Shown here: positions 56,081 to 64,000 of the stretch, one piece after another
How the letters are laid out: every line of letters starts with the position of its first letter
Position numbering within the stretch: position 1 is the first letter of the stretch
From: Metabacillus sp. B2-18
GTDB taxonomy: Bacteria > Bacillota > Bacilli > Bacillales > Bacillaceae
Length of the DNA: 64,000 bases
Direction: 5' to 3'
Assembly: GCF_021117275.1 (NCBI RefSeq)
Contig: NZ_CP088245.1
Location: forward strand, 4,590,001 to 4,654,000
The notes under the pieces: model-generated
The model's database searches: none
Seen by the model: only the letters and a program-made list of their open reading frames with translations
What the model was told of the DNA's origin: nothing
Made by a program: the position numbers and the translations under genes

Positions 56081-58141
56081 TTACTTAACTGTAATTTCAG
56101 TTCCAGTTTTAACAGTATTAGAAGCAGCATCAGCACCTTTAGTTGATGCAGCAGTTTTAACTTTAATACTAGTTAAATCAGTAAGTTTAACAGTAGTTGC
56201 ACCATACGCAGCAGTTGCAGCAGCAGAATCAGCATATGTTCCTTGAACTACTAAGATATCACCTGCAGTGTAACCAGCTAAACCATCAACTTCAATAAAT
56301 AGTTTTTCATCTCCATTTGAAGGAGTAGTATCTGTATCTTCGAAAGCATAAACTACTTTAAGTAAAGATGCACCAGCATCAGAACCAGATGTAACGTCAG
56401 CAATAGTATAAGAAGCAACTGGAAGTTTAGTTGTTTTTCCATTTAAGTAAACTTCAAAATCAGCTTCTAATGCACCTGTTACATTTTCTGTGTAGCTTAA
56501 AGTAATTGAGTTATCTGCATTAGTTTTACTTGAAGTTAAAACTGGTTTAATATCATCACGAAGACTTACAGTGTTAACTGCATGTGTATTCATAACATTT
56601 CCAGCTTTATCAGAAATATTAATTACGTTAAATGCATAATTTTTTGTTTCTTTTACAGTCCCTGCTGGAAGGTTAATAGTTACTGTATCTGCAGCTGTTT
56701 TTGTAATGTAAGTTCCTGCTGGAAGTGCAGTACCATCTAAACGATAGTTAGCAACATCTAAATAACCATTTAGTCCAGTAAGGGCTTCACCAAATTGTAC
56801 TGTGATTGTATTTGGTGAACCTGGGATTCCTGTTACTGTGCTTACAGTTGGCTTAGAAGTATCTGTACCAGCAATACCTTTTTCTAAGTCAATTGTTTGA
56901 ACAGAAGCTTCATTTTTATTTGCACCAATAGAATCATCAGTGAATAAATCGGCATTTAAACGAAGTGTTTCTGTTTTATCTCCAGCTAATGCTGTTGCAG
57001 GAGTTAAAATAACAACATTTTTAGTATTTGATTTAAATGAACCAGTTAATGCGCCTACTGTAGTTGTTTCATCTGTACCATCATCTTTAATAGCTTTATA
57101 ATCGCTTGTTGTAAGAGATGGAGCTGAAGCTAAGTCTTCACTGAATGTTAATACGATAGCCCCAGTTGTTCTTGCTGAACCATCATAAGTTACACCAGGT
57201 TTTACATATTCAACTTTTGTAATAGTTGGTTTAGTTTCATCAAGTGTAAATGTTACATTTTGTGTTGCTGATGTAACTTTGTTACCAACAGAATCTTTAA
57301 CACTATCAGTTAAAACTAATGACAATGATAATTGTTTGTTAGAATTAAATAGTGATTTTGAACCTGTAACCTTAACATCAAATTTCTTACCAGTTGTATC
57401 ACCAGATGTTGCAGAAATAACTACTGATGCTCCTCTTGAAACGATATCAGTACCATTTGCATCTAATAATTTAATGTTTGAAGTACCAGTTAAAGTTGTA
57501 GCATCCATTTTTTCATCAAAAGAAACACGAAGTGTATCATCACCTAGTACCTCAACATTGCTAATTCCTTGAGCTGTTGTATCAGATAAAACAGTGAAGT
57601 TTTGTGTTACAGGTGTTTCTGCAAATAGGTTGCCTTCAGTATCTTTCTCATTAGTTACTTCTAAAGAATAACTTTGACCAGCTGTTAAAGTATCAGTTGT
57701 AGTTAATGTTACTTCAGACTTATCAGTACCTTGTGAAACTGAAGCATTTTTACCATTTACTTTATATACACCAATTCCTTGTACTGGCTCATCAAATTTA
57801 ACAGTTACTGAACGAGTAGTAGTAGCTGCTTTTGCTTCAACACTTACAAGAGTTGGTACAACAGTATCATTGTATACAAATGATTTCACAGTTTTCTCTA
57901 CAGTTTTCGTACCTTGTTCATTTTTAACATCATTTACTGTTAAAGAATATCCTAAATCTTTAGTGAATGATGAAGTTGTAAATCCTCCAGTAGTACCAGC
58001 AGTAATAATTACAGTTTTTCCATCATCTTGTAATTTTGCTACAGCATCAGTTGCAGGAGTTGCATATAGAGAAACATCATTTAATAAAAAGTTCTTTTCA
58101 TCTTCTGCAGTAGTTTTATCTACTTTAGTATTAAATTCCAC
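56081..58141 (-). CDS. S-layer-type protein, N-terminus missing
   Basis: 686 codons from a GTG. The protein is a chain of about six SbsA/Big-like immunoglobulin domains, each with a VKFDEPVQ, VSFDEKMD, LTFSEDLA, VQFGEALT or LSYTENVT strand. Composition is poor in Cys, His, Trp and Met and rich in Thr, Ala, Val, as in S-layer proteins. There is no signal peptide, no SLH or SbsC anchor and no ribosome site; the frame extends upstream only about ten codons to a TGA. The first domain begins mid-strand. It is a 5 prime-truncated or silent S-layer cassette. Confidence 0.75.
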   Translation of the reverse strand: MEFNTKVDKTTAEDEKNFLLNDVSLYATPATDAVAKLQDDGKTVIITAGTTGGFTTSSFTKDLGYSLTVNDVKNEQGTKTVEKTVKSFVYNDTVVPTLVSVEAKAATTTRSVTVKFDEPVQGIGVYKVNGKNASVSQGTDKSEVTLTTTDTLTAGQSYSLEVTNEKDTEGNLFAETPVTQNFTVLSDTTAQGISNVEVLGDDTLRVSFDEKMDATTLTGTSNIKLLDANGTDIVSRGASVVISATSGDTTGKKFDVKVTGSKSLFNSNKQLSLSLVLTDSVKDSVGNKVTSATQNVTFTLDETKPTITKVEYVKPGVTYDGSARTTGAIVLTFSEDLASAPSLTTSDYKAIKDDGTDETTTVGALTGSFKSNTKNVVILTPATALAGDKTETLRLNADLFTDDSIGANKNEASVQTIDLEKGIAGTDTSKPTVSTVTGIPGSPNTITVQFGEALTGLNGYLDVANYRLDGTALPAGTYITKTAADTVTINLPAGTVKETKNYAFNVINISDKAGNVMNTHAVNTVSLRDDIKPVLTSSKTNADNSITLSYTENVTGALEADFEVYLNGKTTKLPVASYTIADVTSGSDAGASLLKVVYAFEDTDTTPSNGDEKLFIEVDGLAGYTAGDILVVQGTYADSAAATAAYGATTVKLTDLTSIKVKTAASTKGADAASNTVKTGTEITVK

Positions 58142-58167
58142 TTTGATTTGTGTTTTGTTAATCGCAC

Positions 58168-58206
58168 AAAACTCACGTCAGTTCTGTAGGACTTGCCGTG
58201 AGTTTT
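58168..58206. terminator. 10-bp stem hairpin at the S-layer truncation point
   Basis: Arms AAAACTCACG/CGTGAGTTTT with an inner stem and T7 on the plus strand, A-rich on the other. It lies 27 bp upstream of the first S-layer codon used, so no promoter fits between the hairpin and the gene. Confidence 0.7.
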
Positions 58207-58354
58207 TTTACATATTTACCATAACAAGTAGCTGAATGAATTAACTCACTATAGTTGATCATTAGGAAAATGTAACAACAAGTTACTGTTCATTGGAAAG
58301 GTTTGAGTTTTAGAAACAAGCTAAACTACAGGCATCACATATACCGTTGGGGAA

Positions 58355-58382
58355 AACGGGGCAAGTTGAATGCTGCCCCGTT
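58355..58382 (-). terminator. Intrinsic terminator behind the ArgR-like gene
   Basis: Stem AACGGGGCA/TGCCCCGTT with a 10-nt loop, close to the regulator stop codon. The arms resemble those of the terminator at 62749. Confidence 0.6.
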
Positions 58383-58388
58383 AGTCCC

Positions 58389-58883
58389 TCATTCTGAAAT
58401 ATGAGTAAAAATTTGGTCGAGTACCTTATCGACTGATTTCAGGTTTTCTTTAGGGAATAATAAAAGTAATGAACCATTCTGTCCAATAAAAGTAGATATA
58501 GAAATATTATTAATTGCAAATAAGGATTCAATTTGACTCGCTATTATTGGTAAAAACTCCGGTTTACCTTTTACCAAATAAGTACTTAATTCACCTTCTA
58601 CTCTTTCAGCGTTAGCCTGTCGAAGTGTTTTTGAAAGGTTACTTGCTTCCTTATTTCTTCTTACCTTTGAACCTAAGACGTAGAAATTTTGGGAATCTCT
58701 AGTGATTTGTAATTCTTCTATATCTCTTGATACCGTGGATTGTGCTATTTCAATCTTATAATCCTTCTTTAAGATCTTGACTATTTCCTCCTGTTTTTTC
58801 AATGAATAATTTTGTACTATCTCCGTTATTCTCTTATGTCTTTCCTTTTTTTTAAACTTCATTTCTTCCATTTGTTGATCCAT
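58389..58883 (-). CDS. ArgR-like transcriptional regulator of the island
   Basis: 164 residues, GGAGG before ATG. N-terminal winged helix of ArgR type (RHKRITEIVQNYSLKKQEEI, IAQSTVSRDIEELQITR) and C-terminal oligomerisation domain (FLPIIASQIESLFAINNISI, IGQNGSLLLLFPKE). Canonical ArgR has a GTIAGDDT-like arginine motif with acidic residues; here GQNGSLLLLF lacks them, so arginine sensing is doubtful. It is transcribed divergently from the primase operon, as a phage- or plasmid-type repressor would be. Confidence 0.75.
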   Translation of the reverse strand: MDQQMEEMKFKKKERHKRITEIVQNYSLKKQEEIVKILKKDYKIEIAQSTVSRDIEELQITRDSQNFYVLGSKVRRNKEASNLSKTLRQANAERVEGELSTYLVKGKPEFLPIIASQIESLFAINNISISTFIGQNGSLLLLFPKENLKSVDKVLDQIFTHISE

Positions 58884-59073
58884 TATTATTCCTCCAAAAA
58901 AAATTTTAAAAAAATGCTTGACATGGTGTTATACAAGAAACAGATACTCTTTTCATTGAATATGGTCTTAATCTCAGTCATATCAACGTTTTTTAGCCGC
59001 CATAGATCTATTCGAAAGCAACCCCTCCCCTTTAGGTCTGAAGTGTCACAGACTTTCTCCAAAAACGCAATAC

Positions 59074-59121
59074 TTATGCATTTATCATAGCATAAAACTA
59101 CAATAACACCATAATTTATGC
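59074..59121. promoter_or_regulatory. TTATGC operator-like repeats in the divergent control region
   Basis: TTATGC (59074-59079) and GCATAA (59090-59095) form an inverted repeat with a 10-bp spacer, and a third TTATGC is at 59116-59121. A -10-like TATACT follows near 59149. The 300-bp region between the ArgR-like gene and the primase gene holds nothing else I can identify. Binding by the ArgR-like protein is inferred. Confidence 0.45.
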
Positions 59122-59201
59122 AATATTTTTATGAATATCCAATTTGATATACTCATAAACGTAGCAGACAAACAAAAAACTTATTGGAGGGAGAAACCAC
59201 T

Positions 59202-61970
59202 TTGTACAACAAAGACCAAATGAAAAAGTCTATTCAATACTACGCAAATAAACTTAATCTACCTGTTATTCCTTGTAACGGAAAAATACCTAAGTTACAA
59301 GGTTGGCAAAAGAGAAATAAAGCACCTACATCAATAGAGATAGAGAAATGGCTAGACACTTATCATGAGATGAATATCGGTCTTGTTCTTGGACAAGCCT
59401 CTGAACTTGTTGGAATTGATGTAGATGGGGAAAAGGCTCAAGATCTCCTTAAAGAGTGGAGTAACGGGGATTTACCTGAGACATGGACATATCGAACTCC
59501 TAGCGGTGGACTTCGCTTACTCTACCGCTCACCAGAAGGAACTCCACTAAAGAAGGTGGTAAAAACACTCGATGGTGAACACAGTGAACTAGCCCTCATG
59601 GGCGAGGGACAACAAACAATCCTTCCACCTTCAATTTATCAGGGAAATCAATATAAATGGCTAAAGAATCGAAATCCTGCAAAACAAGAACTTGCTGATG
59701 CCCCTAAATGGATGGTAGACCGAATGTTAGGAGCTGTAAAAGATAACAATACTGACACTTCTAAAGACAAACAGAAACAAGTGGCAAGTATTGAAGAAGA
59801 AAGAAAAGTATTAAAAAGGTTAGCTGGACAATGCGAATCTTTCAAACAAGCTTGGAAAGATCAACAACAAAAAGGTATCTCGGAAGATGACTGGCATTTA
59901 TGGACAAGACTATTCGTTCAAGCTGGACAAACAGACACTGCTCAATCTTTTTCGGAACTATCTTCAAAACACGATATAAGAAGTGAAGAACGACTTGAAG
60001 AGCTTATTGGAAAAACCAAACCTAATTCCCCTATGGTCAGATGTTCATCATTCGGTTGTAGTAAGGAACAGATAGAAAAATGTCATGGTCGTTTGAATCT
60101 AAACGATGACGATGAAGCGACAAACTCTCCTGGAACGTTTATCAGAGATATGAAAGATGAACCGTTGCTTCCTACAAATCCAATCTATAAACCTTATATT
60201 GATGCATTAGAAGATATTGAGGACTACACGTTGGATGAACATGGGAGACTCATTTCCTTTGATAAAAAAGGTAATCCTTTTGAAGTTTCTAATTTTGTTG
60301 CAAGACCTACTCTTGAAGTCATACGAGACGATGGACAAGAAGAAAGAAGGACGTTCCGCATTGAAGGTGTTTTGAACGGTGGAAAACCACTTAGTCCCAT
60401 TGACATTACATCAAAAGATTTTCTATCTATGAATTGGTATATAGACAATTGGGGTATTCAGACTTCTATTAGGCCTGGACAAGGTAGGAAAGATATCTTT
60501 CGAGATGCAACTCAACATATGGGCATTTCAATAGAGAAACAACATATTTTTACTCATATCGGTTGGAGACAACTCGAAAACGGTAAATGGGTTTACCTTC
60601 ATGCCAATGGTTGCATCGGGGCTGAACATATTAGTATTGAAGTAGAGAAAGAGCTTGATAGATATGTACTTCCTAACGAAGTTAGAAATCCCATTAATGC
60701 AGCTAAAGCTAGTTTACGTTTGCTAAAAGTTGCTCCAAAACATATCACAATTCCCTTACTAGCTGTTGTTTATCTTTCCCCACTAGTTGAAGCTTTCAAA
60801 CAAGGGGGAAATGAGCCTAATTTTGTGGTGTGGTTGCATGGAACAACCGGGTCTCGAAAAACGACTCTCGGACAGTTATTTCTCTCCCATTTCGGGAAGT
60901 TTGTAAGCAAGAACCCACCTGCTAGTTTCAAAGATACAGCCAATGCCATTGAACGTAAAGCCTTTTCAACAAAGGATACATTGATCCTTATTGATGACTT
61001 CCATCCAGAGGCAAGTCGTTACGAATCACAGAAAATGGCACAAATCGCTCAACGAGTATTACGCATGTACGGAGATCGTATTGGACGAGGACGTCTTACA
61101 TCTTCTATTCAATTTCAAAAAAACTATGCTCCTCGAGGGATGGCTATTGTTACAGGTGAAGATGTTCCTAAAGGGGAATCATCTGTGGCACGATTCATTG
61201 AGGCGGAACTTCAAAAAAACGATGTAAACCTAGAAGAGTTAACAAAAATGCAAAAGTTCGCTCCTTATCTCGCTGAAGCTATGGTCGGATACATCAAATG
61301 GCTTACTCCTCAAATGGATGACCTCCCTGCCTTATTAGAAGAGCGATTTCATAATAAAAGGGAGACTTTCCAGAAAAGTGCTGCACATGGAAGACTTGGT
61401 GAATCAGCAGCATGGCTTATAGTAGCCTTTGATATGATGCTGTCCTATATGGAATCTATTGATGCAATTAAAGAGGATATGGCTTATCAACTTTTAGATG
61501 CAGCAGAAAAGGTGCTTATTCAAACAATACAGAAGCAAAATTCATTGGTAAACCAAGAAAAGCCTGAAGAAATCTTTATAAATGCATTAAACGAACTATT
61601 TGCATCTAATAAAGTAAGGCTAACACCATTAGATAAGGGACTAGCTATTGAAGACTCATTGGTAGAGACTAGTGGTGAAAAAATTGGTTGGTACGATAAT
61701 CATTTTTTCTATCTACTGCCTGAAGCAACATACAACGCTGTCTCTAAGTTTCTTTCAAAACGTGGTGAGAGCTTTCCCGTATCAGAGCGTACACTTTGGA
61801 AGCATTTAGATTTAGCTAACATGATAAAGACCGAAGTAACAGATGATGGAAAAACTCATCGTTGTGTGAAAAAGACTATTCCAAAAGGACGAATGAGAAA
61901 AGAAGAGAAGCCCTATCGTCCGAGACTCGTCCATCTTTTTTCTCATGTATTTGATAACGATAATTCCTAA
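59202..61970 (+). CDS. Primase-polymerase plus DUF927 helicase, replication protein
   Basis: About 922 residues; TTG at 59202 is chosen because GGAGGGAG lies 9 nt upstream. N-terminal Prim-Pol domain (residues 10-180) with motif I GIDVDGEK and TPSGGLRLLYR, where the family's catalytic His (SGG-x-H) is replaced. C-terminal DUF927 ATPase (about 330-800) with Walker A HGTTGSRKTTLGQ and Walker B LILIDDFHPE. Such fusions initiate replication of plasmids, integrative elements and phages. First gene of an apparent operon with the acidic protein and recombinase. Confidence 0.85.
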   Translation: MYNKDQMKKSIQYYANKLNLPVIPCNGKIPKLQGWQKRNKAPTSIEIEKWLDTYHEMNIGLVLGQASELVGIDVDGEKAQDLLKEWSNGDLPETWTYRTPSGGLRLLYRSPEGTPLKKVVKTLDGEHSELALMGEGQQTILPPSIYQGNQYKWLKNRNPAKQELADAPKWMVDRMLGAVKDNNTDTSKDKQKQVASIEEERKVLKRLAGQCESFKQAWKDQQQKGISEDDWHLWTRLFVQAGQTDTAQSFSELSSKHDIRSEERLEELIGKTKPNSPMVRCSSFGCSKEQIEKCHGRLNLNDDDEATNSPGTFIRDMKDEPLLPTNPIYKPYIDALEDIEDYTLDEHGRLISFDKKGNPFEVSNFVARPTLEVIRDDGQEERRTFRIEGVLNGGKPLSPIDITSKDFLSMNWYIDNWGIQTSIRPGQGRKDIFRDATQHMGISIEKQHIFTHIGWRQLENGKWVYLHANGCIGAEHISIEVEKELDRYVLPNEVRNPINAAKASLRLLKVAPKHITIPLLAVVYLSPLVEAFKQGGNEPNFVVWLHGTTGSRKTTLGQLFLSHFGKFVSKNPPASFKDTANAIERKAFSTKDTLILIDDFHPEASRYESQKMAQIAQRVLRMYGDRIGRGRLTSSIQFQKNYAPRGMAIVTGEDVPKGESSVARFIEAELQKNDVNLEELTKMQKFAPYLAEAMVGYIKWLTPQMDDLPALLEERFHNKRETFQKSAAHGRLGESAAWLIVAFDMMLSYMESIDAIKEDMAYQLLDAAEKVLIQTIQKQNSLVNQEKPEEIFINALNELFASNKVRLTPLDKGLAIEDSLVETSGEKIGWYDNHFFYLLPEATYNAVSKFLSKRGESFPVSERTLWKHLDLANMIKTEVTDDGKTHRCVKKTIPKGRMRKEEKPYRPRLVHLFSHVFDNDNS

Positions 61971-62020
61971 AGAAGCAATATCACGTAATACTATTCAAAA
62001 AAATGGAGGATGATTTAAAA

Positions 62021-62731
62021 ATGACTATGAAAAATGAAATATTTGATACTAATAATTTGGATGAAATAACTGATAGAGAATTAGATTTGCTAGAGCAAGA
62101 CCCTTTTGAAAGACAAGACTTCAGTACTCCTGAAGATGAAGATTATCATGACGAATATGATGATAATCTCTACGATGAAGAAGATGATGATATTCCCCTT
62201 CTTGATCTTGAAGAGGATCTTGAAGAGCAAGAATATATATTTGATGAGGATATTGACGATTTTAATGAAGACTCCCTTAACAATGAAGACAATGATGAGA
62301 ATAACGATGAAGACCCATTTGAGGATGACAACATTGATGATGACGATGAAGATCTTTTTGCAATGGTAAAACCAAAGAGAAAAGCAAAACTTCCAGAGAA
62401 TGTATATTCCGCACAAGTTGGTGACGTGAATGCAGAAAAAATGGACAGAGGTAAATTTGGAAAGCCCTGGATTCGAGTCACCATTCCATTTAATATTAAG
62501 CACCCGAAAACAGGGGAAATCGTTACTGTCCCCTTCTTTGCCAATAAAAGTACTGGGAAAAATAGTCGTCTATATCCAATAATCAAGGGGATTTTAGGAC
62601 GAGTACCTGATGAAGAGTATTCGCTTAAGCACCTTATAGGTAAAAAGGTTCAAGTCGTAATTGAACACAATGAAGATGATGATGGTAACATCTGGGAAAA
62701 TATTGTCCTAGTTCGTCCAGTCAAAAGATAG
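62021..62731 (+). CDS. Acidic protein with C-terminal OB-like domain, SSB-like candidate
   Basis: 236 residues from the ATG behind GGAGG. Residues 1-118 are extremely acidic (long runs of D, E and N, as in DEEDDDIPLLDLEEDLEEQE). The C-terminal 110 residues are folded: KFGKPWIRVTIPFNIKHPKT, VPFFANKSTGKNSRLYPIIK, GKKVQVVIEHNEDDDGN. The second part recalls phage DUF669-like and single-strand-binding-like proteins seen next to replication genes. The acidic tail at the N-terminus is opposite to that of classical SSB. 49 bp after the primase. Confidence 0.55.
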   Translation: MTMKNEIFDTNNLDEITDRELDLLEQDPFERQDFSTPEDEDYHDEYDDNLYDEEDDDIPLLDLEEDLEEQEYIFDEDIDDFNEDSLNNEDNDENNDEDPFEDDNIDDDDEDLFAMVKPKRKAKLPENVYSAQVGDVNAEKMDRGKFGKPWIRVTIPFNIKHPKTGEIVTVPFFANKSTGKNSRLYPIIKGILGRVPDEEYSLKHLIGKKVQVVIEHNEDDDGNIWENIVLVRPVKR

Positions 62732-62748
62732 CATCTTCTACAGGGGAA

Positions 62749-62780
62749 ATTGGGGCAGAAACAGCCCCTTTTGCCCCAAT
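62749..62780 (+). terminator. Intrinsic terminator behind the acidic protein
   Basis: Stem ATTGGGGCA/TGCCCCAAT with a 14-nt loop, followed by a short TA-rich stretch but only a weak T-tract, so read-through to the recombinase is possible. Confidence 0.55.
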
Positions 62781-62790
62781 CCCTATGATA

Positions 62791-62801
62791 TTATGCCATA
62801 A
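62791..62801 (+). promoter_or_regulatory. TTATGCCATAA palindrome before the recombinase gene
   Basis: An 11-bp palindrome with the same TTATGC half-site as the control region at 59074, 68 bp upstream of the recombinase start. It may be a second operator for the island regulator. Confidence 0.35.
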
Positions 62802-62868
62802 ATTGTAAGAGCACAAAATATAAACAGATATTATCACTATGATACAAGAAAATTAGGAGGTTAAAGAT

Positions 62869-63732
62869 ATGTTATTAAACAAATCAATTGAACTACTAAA
62901 ACAAAATCTATTAGACAAAGGTAGAAGTAAAGAAACAATTCGTGGCTACATTATGGATATTACCCTGCTCGATCGTTTTCTAACTGAAAAGTACAACTGT
63001 CCAACTTACTTAGAAGAACTCACCGAAGATGATATTGAATCGTATCTTAGAATGCTCCGAGAAGAAAAAGGTTACCAACCAGCTAGTATCAACCGTCACC
63101 TTAATTCAATACGTGTTCTCTGTAAATTCGCATACAAGAAAGACCTAATTGAGAAAAATCCTAGCCGTAATGTAGAGCAACTAAAATGCCAGCGAAAAGA
63201 ACGAGTTTTCTTAAGTGCAGATGAGTTAGATACTCTGCTAGAATCGATTGACCATAGACTTGTTCAACTTGCTGTGCGAACAATGGCCTATACAGGCTTG
63301 CGAGTTTCTGAATGTACCAAGCTAACTATCGATGACATTGATTTAGAAAATGATCTTATCCATGTTATTGCTGGTAAGGGAAATAAAGACCGTGTTGTTC
63401 CAATTAGCGGAACTTTGAAACCTTACCTATTAGATTATATAAATGGATGGCGTGTAAATGTTGGATCTAATAAATTCTTCGCTACCAAAAAGACAGGTGA
63501 ATTGTCACATCAAACAATTAATCGTGTTCTTCAAGAAACAACGTATAAATTAGAGTGGAAAAAGAAAGTAACATGCCATATTTTACGACACAGCTTTGCT
63601 AGCTTCTTAGTTGCAAAAAATGTGAACGTGACGAAAATCAGCAAGCTCTTAGGACATGCAGATGTTCGAACTACGTCTGTCTACATGCATACCAATACCC
63701 AAGAATTGAAAGAGGCAGTAAATTTACTCTAA
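62869..63732 (+). CDS. Tyrosine recombinase (XerC/D-like integrase)
   Basis: 287 residues with AGGAGG upstream. N-terminal SAM-like core-binding domain (residues 5-90) and catalytic domain with the R-K-H-R-H-Y set: TGLRVSECTKL (Arg), AGKGNKDRVVP (Lys), CHILRHSFASFL (His, Arg), LLGHADVRTTSVYMH (His, Tyr). It carries out integration, excision or dimer resolution of the element. No att site could be located in the window; its neighbour is a helix-turn-helix gene. Confidence 0.92.
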   Translation: MLLNKSIELLKQNLLDKGRSKETIRGYIMDITLLDRFLTEKYNCPTYLEELTEDDIESYLRMLREEKGYQPASINRHLNSIRVLCKFAYKKDLIEKNPSRNVEQLKCQRKERVFLSADELDTLLESIDHRLVQLAVRTMAYTGLRVSECTKLTIDDIDLENDLIHVIAGKGNKDRVVPISGTLKPYLLDYINGWRVNVGSNKFFATKKTGELSHQTINRVLQETTYKLEWKKKVTCHILRHSFASFLVAKNVNVTKISKLLGHADVRTTSVYMHTNTQELKEAVNLL

Positions 63733-63762
63733 TTACAATCAAGAAAAGAAAGGAAGATAAAC

Positions 63763-64000
63763 ATGGTAGATTCAGAACAAAATAAACCAATTTATGATGA
63801 TAGAGTGCAAGGGATTCTTCGTTCCCTTGCACAAGGTAAAACACGAGATGAGATTGCACTCGAAGATGGAAACAAGAATTGGAAAACCATTGATATGTAT
63901 ATGAGACGACGTAACTTCCAGTGGGATCACCACAAACAAACTTACATTCCAAAAGTCTCTCTGACAAATGAATGGCAACCGATTGATGCTTCCAAAGCTG
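63763..64000 (+). CDS. Helix-turn-helix protein, partial (runs off window)
   Basis: 79 codons from the ATG (AAAGGAAG upstream). The product has an HTH-like segment (DDRVQGILRSLAQGKTRDEI, ALEDGNKNWKTIDMYMRRRN), similar to small DNA-binding proteins of plasmids and integrative elements that decide where to bind DNA by a Sigma-70/resolvase-like helix. The C-terminal remainder is not visible. 31 bp after the recombinase on the same strand. Confidence 0.6.
   Translation, partial: MVDSEQNKPIYDDRVQGILRSLAQGKTRDEIALEDGNKNWKTIDMYMRRRNFQWDHHKQTYIPKVSLTNEWQPIDASKA

Noticed and set aside
62090..62586. Long antisense frames opposite the acidic protein
   Set aside because: GAT/GAA-rich sequence gives open hydrophobic or Ser-rich frames on the opposite strand; no start signals.

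Overview
The window reads as chromosome of a low-GC Gram-positive spore former of the Bacillaceae. It has strong AGGAGG-type ribosome binding sites, intrinsic terminators, catabolite-response (cre) sites, a GlpP-style glycerol regulon, a Spo0E-like phosphatase next to a SinI-like peptide, SbsC-like wall proteins and an HssRS-type heme sensor. From 1 to 53.7 kb almost every gene is on the minus strand.

Layout. 0-1.5 kb: purine salvage (purine nucleoside phosphorylase, MTA/SAH deaminase). 1.8-6.7 kb: sugar locus with a ROK repressor, a GH2 glycosidase and an in-frame chimera of a sugar-binding lipoprotein with a MalG-type permease. 7-14.5 kb: small hypotheticals, an IS3-family element, a phospholipase D-like protein, and a binding-lipoprotein/chemoreceptor pair. 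14.7-19.3 kb: glpF-glpK-glpD with leader terminators and a cre-overlapped promoter. 19.5-31 kb: a chemoreceptor, secreted or anchored proteins, a toxin-antitoxin pair with a damaged toxin, a REP-associated tyrosine transposase (RAYT) directly behind comM, and several frameshifted genes. 31-44.5 kb: a Spo0E-like/SinI-like operon and a family of SbsC-domain secreted proteins, one of them behind a c-di-GMP-I riboswitch; an IS21 element splits a membrane-protein gene; nuclease remnants follow. 46-53.7 kb: an HssRS-like two-component system and a MacB-like ABC exporter operon with a YtkA-like lipoprotein, tied together by HssR-type direct repeats. 53.8-55.3 kb: an orphan IstA-like transposase. 56-58.1 kb: a headless S-layer-type gene. 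58.2-64 kb: an island with an ArgR-like regulator, a primase-polymerase/DUF927 helicase, an acidic DNA-replication-type protein, a tyrosine recombinase and a partial helix-turn-helix gene, mostly on the plus strand.

The dominant hidden signal is a dispersed 19-bp palindrome, GGGACAAGGAACCTGTCCC and variants, with about two dozen copies between 1.6 and 43.2 kb and none seen beyond. Most copies lie 0-15 bp behind a stop codon, before the intrinsic terminator. The last codons of the RAYT gene are themselves made of two copies, and the IS3-family element has inserted in the middle of another. This looks like a Firmicute RAYT/REP system.

Other leads are the binding-protein/permease chimera, the heme-sensor regulon with a large MacB-type exporter and a probable ATT start codon, the riboswitch-controlled SbsC-CAP protein, the possibly silent S-layer cassette, and a candidate structured RNA near 41.7 kb.
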